A stretch of DNA of 64,000 bases. Source: Phycisphaeraceae bacterium (GTDB taxonomy: Bacteria > Planctomycetota > Phycisphaerae > Phycisphaerales > UBA1924). The notes under the pieces are model-generated. The model searched no databases. It was given only the letters and a program-made list of their open reading frames with translations, and had not been told where the DNA came from. Location of the stretch: assembly GCA_026126305.1 (NCBI GenBank), contig JAHCJI010000011.1:1-64000 (forward strand). The letters are read 5' to 3'. How positions within the stretch are numbered: the first letter of the stretch is position 1; each line of letters starts with the position of its first letter. Positions 34,281-42,973 of this stretch are shown here, piece by piece. Both the position numbers and the translations under genes were made by a program.

Positions 34281-35153
34281 GTGGTCGGCTTGGATGCGAT
34301 CCCCCGGGGCGCGGTATCGGCCGAGGATTTGGCCGAGTTGATGCGTGCCTTCAACGCGGCTTCGGCGGAGTTGGGCCGTACGCATGAGGCGTTGCGGGGC
34401 GAGGTTTCTCGGCTGAAGGGAGAGTTGCACGAGGCGAACCGCCGGCTCGAGCGATCTCGTCGACTGGCGGCGCTGGGCGAGATGGCCGCGGGCATCGCCC
34501 ATGAGGTGCGCAACCCACTGGCGGCCATCGCGCTGCACGCGGAGATGTTGCGTGCAGATCTGGGCGAGAGCGAGCAGGGGCAGGCCGCGGGCAAGATCCT
34601 CCGTGCGGCGCGAGATCTGGATGCCGTGGTGGGAGATGTGCTGCGATTCGCACGGGAGTTGGCCCCTTGTGTGGGTTGGGTCGAGGCCGTCGAGCCGGCG
34701 CGTCGGGCCATTGGCACGTGCGATGCGATGGTGAGTGGCGCGGGGGTCGAAGTACGGCTTGTCTCGCAGCGGTGCAACGAGCGGGTGGAAATCGACGCTG
34801 GCCTGGTGGCCCAGGCACTGGCGAACCTGATCCGCAACGCCGTCGAGGCGATCGTAGAAGAGGGTTCGGCTGGTTCGGGCCTTGTCGAAGTCTGTGTGTC
34901 GATGGAGGGTCCATGGGTCTTGTACGAGGTGAGCGATAACGGGCCGGGCCTGCCAATGGGCGCGGTCGAACGGATGTTTAACCCGTTTTATACGACGCGG
35001 CAGACGGGCTGCGGGCTCGGGTTGGCGATGGTGCAACGGATCGTGGACGCGCACGGCGGGCATGTGGACGCGGGCAGGAGCGAGGCCGGCGGGGCTCGTT
35101 TTGTGCTGGCATTGCCAGCCCGGTCTGCCATGACGACGGAGGATGTGGCTTGA
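34281..35153 (+). CDS. soluble sensor histidine kinase, FlrB/NtrB type
   Basis: 290 residues, no membrane span. A short N-terminal coiled-coil (about 30-60) leads to the H box AAGIAHEVRNPLAAI with His74 as phosphorylation site. The ATPase domain has N box NLIRNAVEA, G1 DNGPGLP, F box PFYTTR and G2 GCGLGLAMV. With the response regulator that follows it forms a two-component pair like FlrB-FlrC or FleS-FleR, which drive class III flagellar genes in Vibrio and Pseudomonas. GTG 34281 has GGGAGG nine bases upstream. Its TGA overlaps the next start as TTGA. Confidence 0.85.
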   Translation: MVGLDAIPRGAVSAEDLAELMRAFNAASAELGRTHEALRGEVSRLKGELHEANRRLERSRRLAALGEMAAGIAHEVRNPLAAIALHAEMLRADLGESEQGQAAGKILRAARDLDAVVGDVLRFARELAPCVGWVEAVEPARRAIGTCDAMVSGAGVEVRLVSQRCNERVEIDAGLVAQALANLIRNAVEAIVEEGSAGSGLVEVCVSMEGPWVLYEVSDNGPGLPMGAVERMFNPFYTTRQTGCGLGLAMVQRIVDAHGGHVDAGRSEAGGARFVLALPARSAMTTEDVA

Positions 35154-36673
35154 GCACGATACTGGTTGTCGACGACAAGGAAATGATGCGCGACAGCGTG
35201 TGCTCGGTGCTCCGGCGTGCCGGGATGACCGCGCTGGCGGCTTCCAGCGGGCCCGAAGCGCTCGACCGCGTGGCGGTGCAGCGGCCCGACGTGCTGGTGA
35301 GCGACCTGAAGATGCCCGGCATGAACGGCGTGGAGTTGCTGGCGCAGGTGCGGCGCATCGACGACGAGTTGCCGGTGATCCTGATGACGGCATTCGGGTC
35401 GGTGCAGACGGCCGTCGAAGCGATGAAACTCGGCGCGTTCGACTACCTGACCAAGCCCTTCGAGGGTGACGAGTTGCTCATCGGCGTCAAGCGGGCGCTC
35501 CAGCACGCCCGGTTGCGTCGCGAGAACGCGGTGCTTCGCGCCCATGGCAGCCAGGCGGAGGTCGAGCCCGGTGGGCGGATCGTGACGGGCGGGAGTGCGT
35601 TCGGGCTCGATCGGCTCGTGGGTGTGTCGCCGGCGATGCGCAGCGTCAAGGCGCAGGCACAGGCGGTGGCCGACAGCCACGGTACGGTGTTGATCGTGGG
35701 CGAGAGCGGGACGGGCAAGGAGGTCGTGGCCCGGGCCATCCACGAGCTCAGCCCGCGACGCACGGGCCCGTTCCTGGCTGTGAATTGCGCCGCTCTGAGC
35801 GAGACGCTGCTTGAGAGTGAATTGTTCGGGCACGAGAAGGGGGCCTTCACCGGTGCCGACAAATTGCGCAAGGGACGATTCGAGTTGGCCCACGGCGGGA
35901 CGCTGCTGCTCGACGAGGTGAGCGAAGTGGGGCCGGCGGTACAGGCCAAGCTGCTGCGCGTGTTGCAAGAGCGGGCCTTCGAGCGCGTGGGCAGCAGCCA
36001 GACCATCGCCGTGGACGTACGCGTGCTGGCCACCAGCAACCGTGACTTGCCTAAGTCGGTGGCCGCCGGAGAATTCCGGCAAGACCTGTTCTTCCGGCTC
36101 AACGTGCTGCCGATCCATCTCCCGACGCTGGCCGATCGCATTGAGGATGTGCCTATGCTGGCCGAAACGTTCCTGACGCAGATCGCCCGACGTGAGGGGC
36201 GTGGGTGCGTTCGACTGGAGCCCGGCGCTGTGGAACTGTTGTGCGGGTACGAATGGCCCGGCAACGTGCGTGAATTGCAGAATGTCTGCGAGCGTGCGGT
36301 GGTGCTGAGCGCGACGGGAACCCGTCGCGAAGACGTGGTGATCCGCCGGGAGATGATCGAGCCATGGCTGTCGTGGCAGACCACGCCCATCCAAGGCGGG
36401 CGCATGGCGTCCGCCGTGATCGAACCCCAGCCGGCCCTGCTGGTGGGCGTCGGTGCGACTGCCCAAGGCGAGACACAGCGCGACGGGGCTATTACCTACG
36501 CGCCAGGCTCGATGACCCTCGAAGACATGGAACGCCAGGCCATCGTCCGCACGCTCGAGCGCTTCAATGGACACCGGCAGAAGACCGCCGAAGCACTGGG
36601 CATCGGCGTCCGCACGCTGGGCATTAAGCTCAAGAAGTGGAAGGACGAGGGCCTCGTGCCCGAGGACCTGTAA
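35150..36673 (+). CDS. flrC: sigma-54-dependent response regulator, FlrC/FleR type
   Basis: 507 residues. Receiver domain 1-120 with Asp52 (VSDLKMPG) and Lys102 (YLTKPFEG). AAA+ domain about 155-395 with Walker A GESGTGKE (184-191), the sigma-54-contacting loop GAFTGA (231-236) intact, and LLLDEVSEV as Walker B. A Fis-type helix-turn-helix ends the protein (about 470-505, RQKTAEALGIGVRTLGIKLKKW). It should activate sigma-54 promoters when phosphorylated by the kinase encoded just before. TTG 35150 overlaps the kinase stop (TTGA) and has GGAGG upstream. A sigma-54 promoter lies 17 bp after its stop. Confidence 0.9.
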   Translation: MSTILVVDDKEMMRDSVCSVLRRAGMTALAASSGPEALDRVAVQRPDVLVSDLKMPGMNGVELLAQVRRIDDELPVILMTAFGSVQTAVEAMKLGAFDYLTKPFEGDELLIGVKRALQHARLRRENAVLRAHGSQAEVEPGGRIVTGGSAFGLDRLVGVSPAMRSVKAQAQAVADSHGTVLIVGESGTGKEVVARAIHELSPRRTGPFLAVNCAALSETLLESELFGHEKGAFTGADKLRKGRFELAHGGTLLLDEVSEVGPAVQAKLLRVLQERAFERVGSSQTIAVDVRVLATSNRDLPKSVAAGEFRQDLFFRLNVLPIHLPTLADRIEDVPMLAETFLTQIARREGRGCVRLEPGAVELLCGYEWPGNVRELQNVCERAVVLSATGTRREDVVIRREMIEPWLSWQTTPIQGGRMASAVIEPQPALLVGVGATAQGETQRDGAITYAPGSMTLEDMERQAIVRTLERFNGHRQKTAEALGIGVRTLGIKLKKWKDEGLVPEDL

Positions 36674-36690
36674 AGCGCATTCGGGCATGC

Positions 36691-36705
36691 TGGCCCGAGA
36701 TTTGC
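36691..36705 (+). promoter_or_regulatory. sigma-54 promoter of the flgB operon
   Basis: TGGCCCGAGATTTGC contains TGGC-N7-TTGC with the invariant GG and GC ten bases apart, as required for sigma-54. Transcription should begin about 12 bases later, near 36717, just ahead of ATG 36723 of flgB. The gene directly upstream encodes a GAFTGA-type sigma-54 activator. Confidence 0.78.
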
Positions 36706-36722
36706 GAAGGCGATACCCGGCT

Positions 36723-37169
36723 ATGTTGCAGCAGACCATCCATGCTGGCTCACTCCCCGCGCTCGAGGCGATGATGCGCTTCACCGGCCAGCGGCAACGG
36801 ATCCTGGCGCACAATGTGGCCAACCTGACAACACCCAATCACCAAAGCAAGGACGTCTCGCCACAGGGATTTCAGGAGTTGTTGGGCGAGGCCATTGCCA
36901 GGCGTCGGAAATCAAGCAGTATCGTGGGCGGCACCATGCCGATGCGTGGCTCGCGCGAGGTGCGGGTGGGCAAGAGCGGTTCGATGTCGCTCGTGCCACA
37001 AAGGGGCACCGGGCTGGGCGGTGTCTTGCTGCACGATCGGAATGACCGGGACGTCGAGCGGTTGATGCAGTCGATGACCGAGAACTACGGCATGTACCGG
37101 GTTGCCAGCGATCTGATGCGAGCCAGGGTGGGCGAACTGCGGACGGCCATCAGCCAGCGCATCGCGTAG
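36723..37169 (+). CDS. flgB: flagellar basal-body rod protein FlgB
   Basis: 148 residues, proximal rod subunit exported by the flagellar type III system. The N-terminal rod signature is present as RQRILAHNVANLTTPNHQSKDV, and the C-terminal helix DVERLMQSMTENYGMYRVASDLMRARVGELRTAI is typical of FlgB. The predicted length fits. First structural gene after the sigma-54 promoter; flgC follows 18 bp later. The Shine-Dalgarno is poor because the expected transcript start is only a few bases upstream, so the leader would be very short. Confidence 0.9.
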   Translation: MLQQTIHAGSLPALEAMMRFTGQRQRILAHNVANLTTPNHQSKDVSPQGFQELLGEAIARRRKSSSIVGGTMPMRGSREVRVGKSGSMSLVPQRGTGLGGVLLHDRNDRDVERLMQSMTENYGMYRVASDLMRARVGELRTAISQRIA

Positions 37170-37187
37170 TTTGGGAAGGGGTAGGCC

Positions 37188-37604
37188 TTGTTCGGCAGCC
37201 TTGACATCTCCACGAGTGGCATGGTGGTGCAGCGTGTTCGGCTGACGGCGGCGTCGGCGAATATCGCGGGGGCCAACGTGCTCGAAGACCAGTGGGGCAA
37301 CTACGCGCCATTCCTGCGCCGGGAGGTGGTCATCGCGGCGGGTGACCCGACAGCCCGAACGCGCGACGGGCGGACGCTGGGCGTCCATGTGCGCGAGGTC
37401 TTCCACAACGACAAGGCGCTGCGAGCCCGGTACATGCCCGACAACCCGCACGCGGACGCGAATGGATATGTTATGGGCCCGGATATCAGTTCTGTGGCCG
37501 AGCAGGTCGACGCGATGGAGGCCTCGCGTGCGTACGAGGCCAACGTGGCGGCGGCCGAGGTGACCAAGGCGATGCTGGCGCAGGCTTTGCGGTTGATCGC
37601 ATAA
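37188..37604 (+). CDS. flgC: flagellar basal-body rod protein FlgC
   Basis: 138 residues, proximal rod subunit. N-terminus LDISTSGMVVQRVRLTAASANIAGANV is the FlgC rod motif, though the usual Asn in 'iAN' is changed to IAG. VHVREVFHNDKALRARYMPDNPHADANGYVMGPDI and the C-terminal MEASRAYEANVAAAEVTKAML are highly typical. Start is TTG 37188 with GAAGGGG upstream, as no ATG fits. It lies between flgB and fliE as in most bacteria. Confidence 0.93.
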   Translation: MFGSLDISTSGMVVQRVRLTAASANIAGANVLEDQWGNYAPFLRREVVIAAGDPTARTRDGRTLGVHVREVFHNDKALRARYMPDNPHADANGYVMGPDISSVAEQVDAMEASRAYEANVAAAEVTKAMLAQALRLIA

Positions 37605-37653
37605 GATGATCCGCTGGCCCATGCGTGGCTGGCGGTTGCGGGAGGTTCTTGGC

Positions 37654-37962
37654 ATGAGCGACCCAGTCGGCCTGATCGGAGGCGCATCGGGCCCCCTGCA
37701 TGAGGGGCGTCCAGGACCGGTCCGGCCGCAGCCTACCGACGGCGACGCGTTCCGCAAGGCCTTGTTCGGGCAACTTCGCGAGGTCTCGGCGATGCGGCAG
37801 GACGCCGACAAGGCCGTCGAGGACCTGTTGACCGGTCAGCGTACCGATCTGGAAGGTGTGCTGCTTGCAACGCAAAAGGCCGACACGGCGTTCCAGTTGT
37901 TGCAGCAGATGCGCAACAAGGTGATGGAAGCGTATCAAGAGATCCAGCAGATGCGTGTGTGA
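37654..37962 (+). CDS. fliE: flagellar hook-basal body protein FliE
   Basis: 102 residues, joins the MS ring to the proximal rod. The conserved C-terminal half FRKALFGQLREV...DKAVEDLLTGQRTDLEGVLLATQKADTAFQLLQQMRNKVMEAYQEIQQMRV is complete. ATG 37654 has GGAGG eight bases upstream; an earlier ATG at 37606 would add 16 residues not typical of FliE. The TGA overlaps the ATG of a 24-codon open frame. Confidence 0.93.
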   Translation: MSDPVGLIGGASGPLHEGRPGPVRPQPTDGDAFRKALFGQLREVSAMRQDADKAVEDLLTGQRTDLEGVLLATQKADTAFQLLQQMRNKVMEAYQEIQQMRV

Positions 37963-38036
37963 TGATCGCGCAGGACTTGCGCGTCTTGGCGCAGCATCGG
38001 CGTGATCTGGTCTCGAGATTCAAGCCCGAGCACTAA
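37962..38036 (+). CDS. possible 24-residue coupled peptide between fliE and fliF
   Basis: An ATG shares its A with the fliE stop (TGATG), giving MIAQDLRVLAQHRRDLVSRF plus four residues. Such overlaps elsewhere in this operon mark true coupled genes. The peptide is basic and could form one helix. Length is too short to judge by composition, and nothing similar is known to me. Confidence 0.3.
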   Translation: MIAQDLRVLAQHRRDLVSRFKPEH

Positions 38037-38115
38037 ACAAGCCGACCACGGGTACACGCGGCGGGCCGTTGGCCCGGGGCGTGATGTGCGCGTGGAACGC
38101 GCCGGGAGCTTGGGC

Positions 38116-39822
38116 GTGGAGACGGCCGCCAAACAACCCAAGGAACGGATGGTCCAACTCCTGGGCCAATTGCGTCGGCTCGGCCCGGTCGAGAAGATGC
38201 TGGTTGTGTGCCTGGTGGTCATCTTGGGCATGGCCTTCTATCTGGTGTCGCAGTACACGGGCCGCACCAGCCAGGTGCCCGCGATGCTGATCCAGGACGC
38301 GGCCGACCGGGCCCGGGCGATGGGCTTCCTTCGCGCGAGCGGGATCGCCGCAACGACCAACCATGCCGGCGAGGTGCTTGTGCCAGCCGAACAGGCGACG
38401 ATGGCGCGGGCGTTACTGATGGAAGAGCAGGTCGTGCCGATGCAGTCGGCGACGTTCTTCGAGCGCCTTGTGGAAGGGCGCAGCTGGATGAATTCGCGCC
38501 AGGATAACCACCAGCAATACTGGGCGATCTATTCGCAGGTGCTGTCCGAGTCGCTGTCGAGCTGGCGTTCTCTGCGGCAGGCTCGGGTGCTCATCGACAT
38601 GCCCGAGCAGAGCGGACTTGGCCGGGCCCATCGAGCACCGACGGCTTCGGTGATGGTCTGGCCCGCATCGGGGGAGTTGCCGCAGGCGACGGTGGACGCC
38701 ATCGCGCGGAGTGTGGCCGGGGCGGTGTCCGGGCTGGAGCCTTCCGGGGTTCAGATCGCCGATGGCAGCAACGGCATGGTCTACGTCGTGCAGGATCAGA
38801 AGCGACTGGACGTGCGCGGGGCGTTGGAGCAACGTGCCCAGGTCGAGGCGATGATCGAGGGCAAGTTGCGTGAGTTCCTGCGGGATATACCCGGGATGTC
38901 GCTGGCGGTGCTGGCGCGGGTGGATAGTACCAGGCGCACGCAGCAAAGCCAGCGTTACGAGCGGCCCGTGACAGCACTGGTCAGCGAGAGCCGCACGGAA
39001 TCTTCGCAGCAGAACACCGTGCAGGGGGGCGTGGGCGGGACACGATCGAACGAATCGATGACCATCAATCCTGGTTCGGCTGGGGGCACAAGCCTGACGG
39101 AGACGACCGAGGAATCTGCCTTCGAGCCACGATTCTCGAACACTTCCGAGCACACCGAAGACCCCGGAGGCCATTTGCAAGGCGTCTCGGTGATGCTCGG
39201 CGTGCCGCGTTCGTACGTGCGTCGTCTGCTGGAATTGGAGGCCTCGCCCGCAGCCGATGGCCAGGATCCCGCGTCTCCCACGCCGCAGGACATCGCCGCC
39301 CGATTCGAGCGAGTCCGCGATGAAATCGAGAAGCGGATCCAGGTGGTGCTGGGCAACATTGTGAAGGGCGACCCGGCGGACGTTGCGGTGACGGTGTCGA
39401 TGCTCAGTGACGTGGCGACGGCCGGCGCTGCCGGTGGCGGTTTTGGCATCGGTGGTGGCAGTGGTGGCGGTGGGGGTCCGGGCGTCTTAGGGCTGCCCAC
39501 TGGAGGGCTGATCGACAAGGCCTTGCTGGCCGTGCTCGCGCTCGTGAGCGTGGCGATGATGGCACTGCTGGTGCGCAAGGCTACGAGGCGTGACGAGTTG
39601 CCCACCGCCGAGGAACTCGTGGGCATCCCGCCCGCGCTCTTGGCCGACGGTGATCTTTTTGGCGAGGCCGACGAGGGCGACGTGCCGATGTCGGGCATCG
39701 AACTCGATGAGGAGCAGGTCCGCGCCAGCAAGATGCTCGAACAGGTGGGCGAGTTGGTGAGCTCGGCACCCGAAACAGCGGCGAACCTGCTCCAGAGTTG
39801 GATCGCCGCCAGCGAGGAATGA
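38116..39822 (+). CDS. fliF: flagellar MS-ring protein FliF
   Basis: 568 residues from GTG 38116. Two membrane spans (about 28-46 and about 470-488) flank the periplasmic ring-building domains. The YscJ/FliF domain shows FFERLVEGRSWMNSRQDNHQQYWAIYSQVLSES, RQARVLIDMPEQS and ASVMVWP. A glycine/serine-rich stretch precedes the second span. The C-terminal FliG-binding peptide is intact: KMLEQVGELVSSAPETAANLLQSWI. GGGAG lies before GTG 38116; TTG 38110 is equally possible. No ATG fits, and the upstream 80 bp are non-coding apart from the small open frame. Confidence 0.92.
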   Translation: METAAKQPKERMVQLLGQLRRLGPVEKMLVVCLVVILGMAFYLVSQYTGRTSQVPAMLIQDAADRARAMGFLRASGIAATTNHAGEVLVPAEQATMARALLMEEQVVPMQSATFFERLVEGRSWMNSRQDNHQQYWAIYSQVLSESLSSWRSLRQARVLIDMPEQSGLGRAHRAPTASVMVWPASGELPQATVDAIARSVAGAVSGLEPSGVQIADGSNGMVYVVQDQKRLDVRGALEQRAQVEAMIEGKLREFLRDIPGMSLAVLARVDSTRRTQQSQRYERPVTALVSESRTESSQQNTVQGGVGGTRSNESMTINPGSAGGTSLTETTEESAFEPRFSNTSEHTEDPGGHLQGVSVMLGVPRSYVRRLLELEASPAADGQDPASPTPQDIAARFERVRDEIEKRIQVVLGNIVKGDPADVAVTVSMLSDVATAGAAGGGFGIGGGSGGGGGPGVLGLPTGGLIDKALLAVLALVSVAMMALLVRKATRRDELPTAEELVGIPPALLADGDLFGEADEGDVPMSGIELDEEQVRASKMLEQVGELVSSAPETAANLLQSWIAASEE

Positions 39823-39856
39823 TGCGTCTTGGAACGAGTCGCACCCGGAGACCGCC

Positions 39857-40894
39857 GTGCCCCGCAAGCCGCATGAAAAGCTTCCGACGAACGCGCACGA
39901 CTTGGACGGTGTCACCAAGGCGGCGATCGTGCTGCTGGCTGTGGGGCCCGAGAAGGCGGCGATCGTACTCAAGTCGATGAGCACGGAGGTGGTGGAAGAG
40001 GTGACGCGTGAGTTGGCCAGCCTGGGCCGCGTGCCCAGCAAGCTGCAAGAGGCCGTGGTCCGGGAGTTTTACGACCTGACAGTGGCCAACGAGTACGCGG
40101 GGGAGGGCAACCTGGAGTTCGCCCGCGAGTTGCTGAAGAACTCGCTGGACCCCGACCAGGCAGCACGCGTACTGGCGCAGATCCAGACACAAGTGCAGAA
40201 GACCCCATTCAGTTTCCTCCAGCGTGCCGAGAGCGAGAACCTGCTGACCTTCATCCAGGACGAGCACCCGCAGACGATCGCGCTGATCCTGTGCCACCTG
40301 AGCCACCACAAAGCGGCCGAGATCCTCGTGGGCCTGCCCATGCAGAAGCAGATCGAGGTGATCAAGCGCATCGCGAACATGGAACAGACCAACCCCGAGG
40401 TGATCCGCGAGGTGGAGAAGGGTCTCGAAAGCCGGCTGAGCAACATGCTCATGCAGAACATGGAAAAGAGTGGGGGCGTTCCAACAGTCGCCGAGATGCT
40501 CAACCTGGCCGATCGCTCGACGGAAAAAGCGATCATGGAGGGCCTCGAAGCCGAAGACCCGGACTTGGTCGAACAGATCCGACGGTTGATGTTCGTGTTC
40601 GAGGACATCCTGCTGGTGAACGACAAGGGCATCCAGGCGGTGCTCAAGGAAGTGGACAACGACGAACTGGCGCTGGCGCTCAAGACGGCCAGTGAGGAAC
40701 TCCAGCAGAAGATCTACGCGAACATGTCGGCTCGTGCGGCCGAGCTCATCAAGGAAGACATGGAGTACATGGGCCCGGTGCGCATCAGCGACGTGGAAGC
40801 GGCCCAGCAGCGCATCGTCGACATTGTTCGGCGCCTCGAGGAATCGGGCGATGTGATGATCCAAGGCCGGGGCGATACGGAACTGGTAGTCTGA
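39857..40894 (+). CDS. fliG: flagellar motor switch protein FliG
   Basis: 345 residues, cytoplasmic rotor protein that links the MS ring to the C ring and takes torque from MotA. N-terminal KAAIVLLAVGPEKAAIVLKSMS, central EHPQTIALILCHL and EHPQ motif, and C-terminal MFVFEDILLVNDKGIQAVLKEVDNDELALALKTAS with the charged torque helix are all complete. Start is GTG 39857 with CGGAG upstream. fliH follows after 19 bp. Confidence 0.96.
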   Translation: MPRKPHEKLPTNAHDLDGVTKAAIVLLAVGPEKAAIVLKSMSTEVVEEVTRELASLGRVPSKLQEAVVREFYDLTVANEYAGEGNLEFARELLKNSLDPDQAARVLAQIQTQVQKTPFSFLQRAESENLLTFIQDEHPQTIALILCHLSHHKAAEILVGLPMQKQIEVIKRIANMEQTNPEVIREVEKGLESRLSNMLMQNMEKSGGVPTVAEMLNLADRSTEKAIMEGLEAEDPDLVEQIRRLMFVFEDILLVNDKGIQAVLKEVDNDELALALKTASEELQQKIYANMSARAAELIKEDMEYMGPVRISDVEAAQQRIVDIVRRLEESGDVMIQGRGDTELVV

Positions 40895-40913
40895 TGCGCA
40901 TGGGGGCCGGGCT

Positions 40914-41618
40914 ATGCCGATGATCCCACGGGCCGACGCCCAGGCGATGGCCCGGGACGCCTACGTGCTCGATCTGGGCGATTTGGCTCGGCAGGGCCAG
41001 ACGATGGTCGAGCGGGCGCAACAGGAGGCCGATCGTATCGTGGCCGAGGCTCGCGCCGAGCGACAGCGCCTGATTGCCGACGCCGAAGAGCGCGGCTACG
41101 AGCAAGGCCTGGCGCGTGGGCATGCCGAGGGCCTCGAGAGGGGCTCGCGTGAAGGCTTCGAGAAGGCATTGCTTGCCGAGCAGGCAACTATCCAAGCTTT
41201 GACTGCCGCATGGGATGACGCGCTGCAAAGACTTGAGGCGATGCGTAAGGATCTGGATGCCATCGCGCAGCGCGGCGTGCTCGAACTGGCCGTTCGTCTG
41301 GGAGAGCGTGTGGCCAAGCGTGCGGTGGAGTTGGACGCCGACGCGGTGGCAGGGCAGTTGGCCGAGGCCATCGAACTGACCATGCGTCCCTCCCGGCTGC
41401 GTGTGCGCGTGTGTCCAGAAGGCGTCGAGCGTGCGCGGGAGGCGATGCCGCGATTCATGGACCGTCTAGGCGAGAGCGCGAGCGTGTCGGTCGAGGCCGA
41501 TGCCACGCTCTCGCACGGGTCGGTGGTGGTGGAGACCGAGACGACGCGCATCGATGCGACCATCGAGACACAGATCTCGCGCCTTGTCGAAGTGCTGCTG
41601 CCCGGTGGTCCTCGATGA
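40914..41618 (+). CDS. fliH: flagellar assembly protein FliH
   Basis: 234 residues, regulator of the export ATPase FliI and peripheral-stalk-like part of the export apparatus. A long coiled coil (about 28-70) carries the Gly-rich GxxxG repeats of FliH (YEQGLARGHAEGLERGSREGFE). The C-terminal V-type-ATPase-E-like domain ends with SHGSVVVETETTRIDATIETQISRL. ATG 40914 has GGGGG upstream. The stop overlaps fliI as ATGA. Confidence 0.9.
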   Translation: MPMIPRADAQAMARDAYVLDLGDLARQGQTMVERAQQEADRIVAEARAERQRLIADAEERGYEQGLARGHAEGLERGSREGFEKALLAEQATIQALTAAWDDALQRLEAMRKDLDAIAQRGVLELAVRLGERVAKRAVELDADAVAGQLAEAIELTMRPSRLRVRVCPEGVERAREAMPRFMDRLGESASVSVEADATLSHGSVVVETETTRIDATIETQISRLVEVLLPGGPR

Positions 41619-42970
41619 GCGTGCTGGAACGCGCGAAGGAAGCACTCGAAGCCGCTCAGCCCATGGGCGTGCGGGGGCGTGTCATGACGCTTCGTGGCAC
41701 GACGTTGCTGGTGTCGGGCCTGGCTTTGCCGGTGGGTTCGGTCGTGCGTGTGCGGGGCTCGGTCGCATCGCGCGACGAGGTGTTGGGCGAAGTGGTGGGC
41801 CTGAGCGACGGTCGGGCGATCGTCATGCTCATGGGCCGTGCCGAAGGCATCCGCGCGGGCGATCCCGTCGAGGCCTTGCACGCGTTGTCGAGCATCGCGG
41901 TGGGCCCGGGCTTTCTCGGGCGCGTGATCGACGCGATGGGCCGGCCATTGGATGGTCGCGAAGCGCCACGGGCATACGCGTATGCGCCGCTGGATGCGCG
42001 TCGACTCAGTCCCATGCGTCGCGAGCCCATCGCAACGCCCCTGCGCACGGGCGTGCGCTCGATCGACCTCTTTACGCCGGTCGGTCGCGGGCAACGCATG
42101 GGCATCTTCGCCGGGCCGGGCGTGGGCAAGAGCACGCTGCTGGGGCAGATCACCCGGCAGACCGATGCCGACGTGGTGGTCGTGGCGCTGCTTGGAGAGC
42201 GTGGGCGTGAAGTGCGAGAATTTATCGAAGATGCGCTGGGCCCCCAAGGGCTGGCACGAAGCGTGATCGTCTGCGCGACGGCCGATGAATCCCCGCTCTT
42301 GCGCGCGCGGGCGGCACGGTCGGCGTGCGCCGTAGCCGAGCACTTTCGCGACGAGGGCCACAGCGTGCTGCTGGTCATGGACTCACTGACACGGTATGCG
42401 CACGCGCTTCGGCAGATCGGGCTGGCCGCGGGGGAGCCGCCAACCAGCCGAGGCTACACCCCGGGCGTGTTCGCGAGCATGGCCGAACTGCTCGAGCGGG
42501 CCGGAGCCGTGGACATCGGCGGCGGACGCGTGGGCTCGATCACCGGCCTGTATACCGTGCTGGTCGAAGGCGACGACTTCAACGAGCCCGTGTCCGACGC
42601 GGTGCGTGGTGTGCTCGACGGGCACGTGCAACTCTCGCGATCCCTGGCAACTCGCGGTCACTTCCCGGCCGTTGACGTGCTGGGATCGATCAGCCGACTG
42701 GCGACAAGGCTGATGGATCCCCGGCACGCGCAGGCACGCGGGCTGGTGCTGCGTTTGCTGGCCGAATATGCCCAATCCGAGGACTTGGTTCGCATCGGTG
42801 CCTATGCGAAGGGTTCGAGCCGCGAGGTCGACGCGGCCATTGCACTCATGCCTGAGATCGACGGGCTGTTGCGCCAGGAGACGGGCGATGATGGCCAGTT
42901 TGGGGCTTCGCGAGAAATGCTCCTGGCTTTGGGTGACCACATCGCCGAAGTGCTTGGTCGTGGGGGGTAA
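41615..42970 (+). CDS. fliI: flagellum-specific ATP synthase/export ATPase FliI
   Basis: 451 residues. Walker A GPGVGKST at about 167-174, RGREVREFIED, Walker B VLLVMDSLTRYAHALRQIGLAAGEPPTSRGYTPGVFA, and VLVEGDDFNEPVSDAVRGVLDGH. The 'SRGYTPGVFA' string separates FliI from F1-ATPase beta. It powers or tunes substrate entry to the flagellar export gate. ATG 41615 overlaps the fliH stop by four bases, so the two are translationally coupled. fliJ starts 3 bp after the stop. Confidence 0.97.
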   Translation: MSVLERAKEALEAAQPMGVRGRVMTLRGTTLLVSGLALPVGSVVRVRGSVASRDEVLGEVVGLSDGRAIVMLMGRAEGIRAGDPVEALHALSSIAVGPGFLGRVIDAMGRPLDGREAPRAYAYAPLDARRLSPMRREPIATPLRTGVRSIDLFTPVGRGQRMGIFAGPGVGKSTLLGQITRQTDADVVVVALLGERGREVREFIEDALGPQGLARSVIVCATADESPLLRARAARSACAVAEHFRDEGHSVLLVMDSLTRYAHALRQIGLAAGEPPTSRGYTPGVFASMAELLERAGAVDIGGGRVGSITGLYTVLVEGDDFNEPVSDAVRGVLDGHVQLSRSLATRGHFPAVDVLGSISRLATRLMDPRHAQARGLVLRLLAEYAQSEDLVRIGAYAKGSSREVDAAIALMPEIDGLLRQETGDDGQFGASREMLLALGDHIAEVLGRGG

Positions 42971-42973
42971 GGC

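Noticed and set aside
33706..37986. 17-bp string GCAGGAYTTGCGCGTCT occurring at 33706 and 37970
   Set aside because: One mismatch over 17 bases; a few such pairs are expected by chance in 64 kb of GC-rich DNA, and the second copy is inside a possible coding frame.
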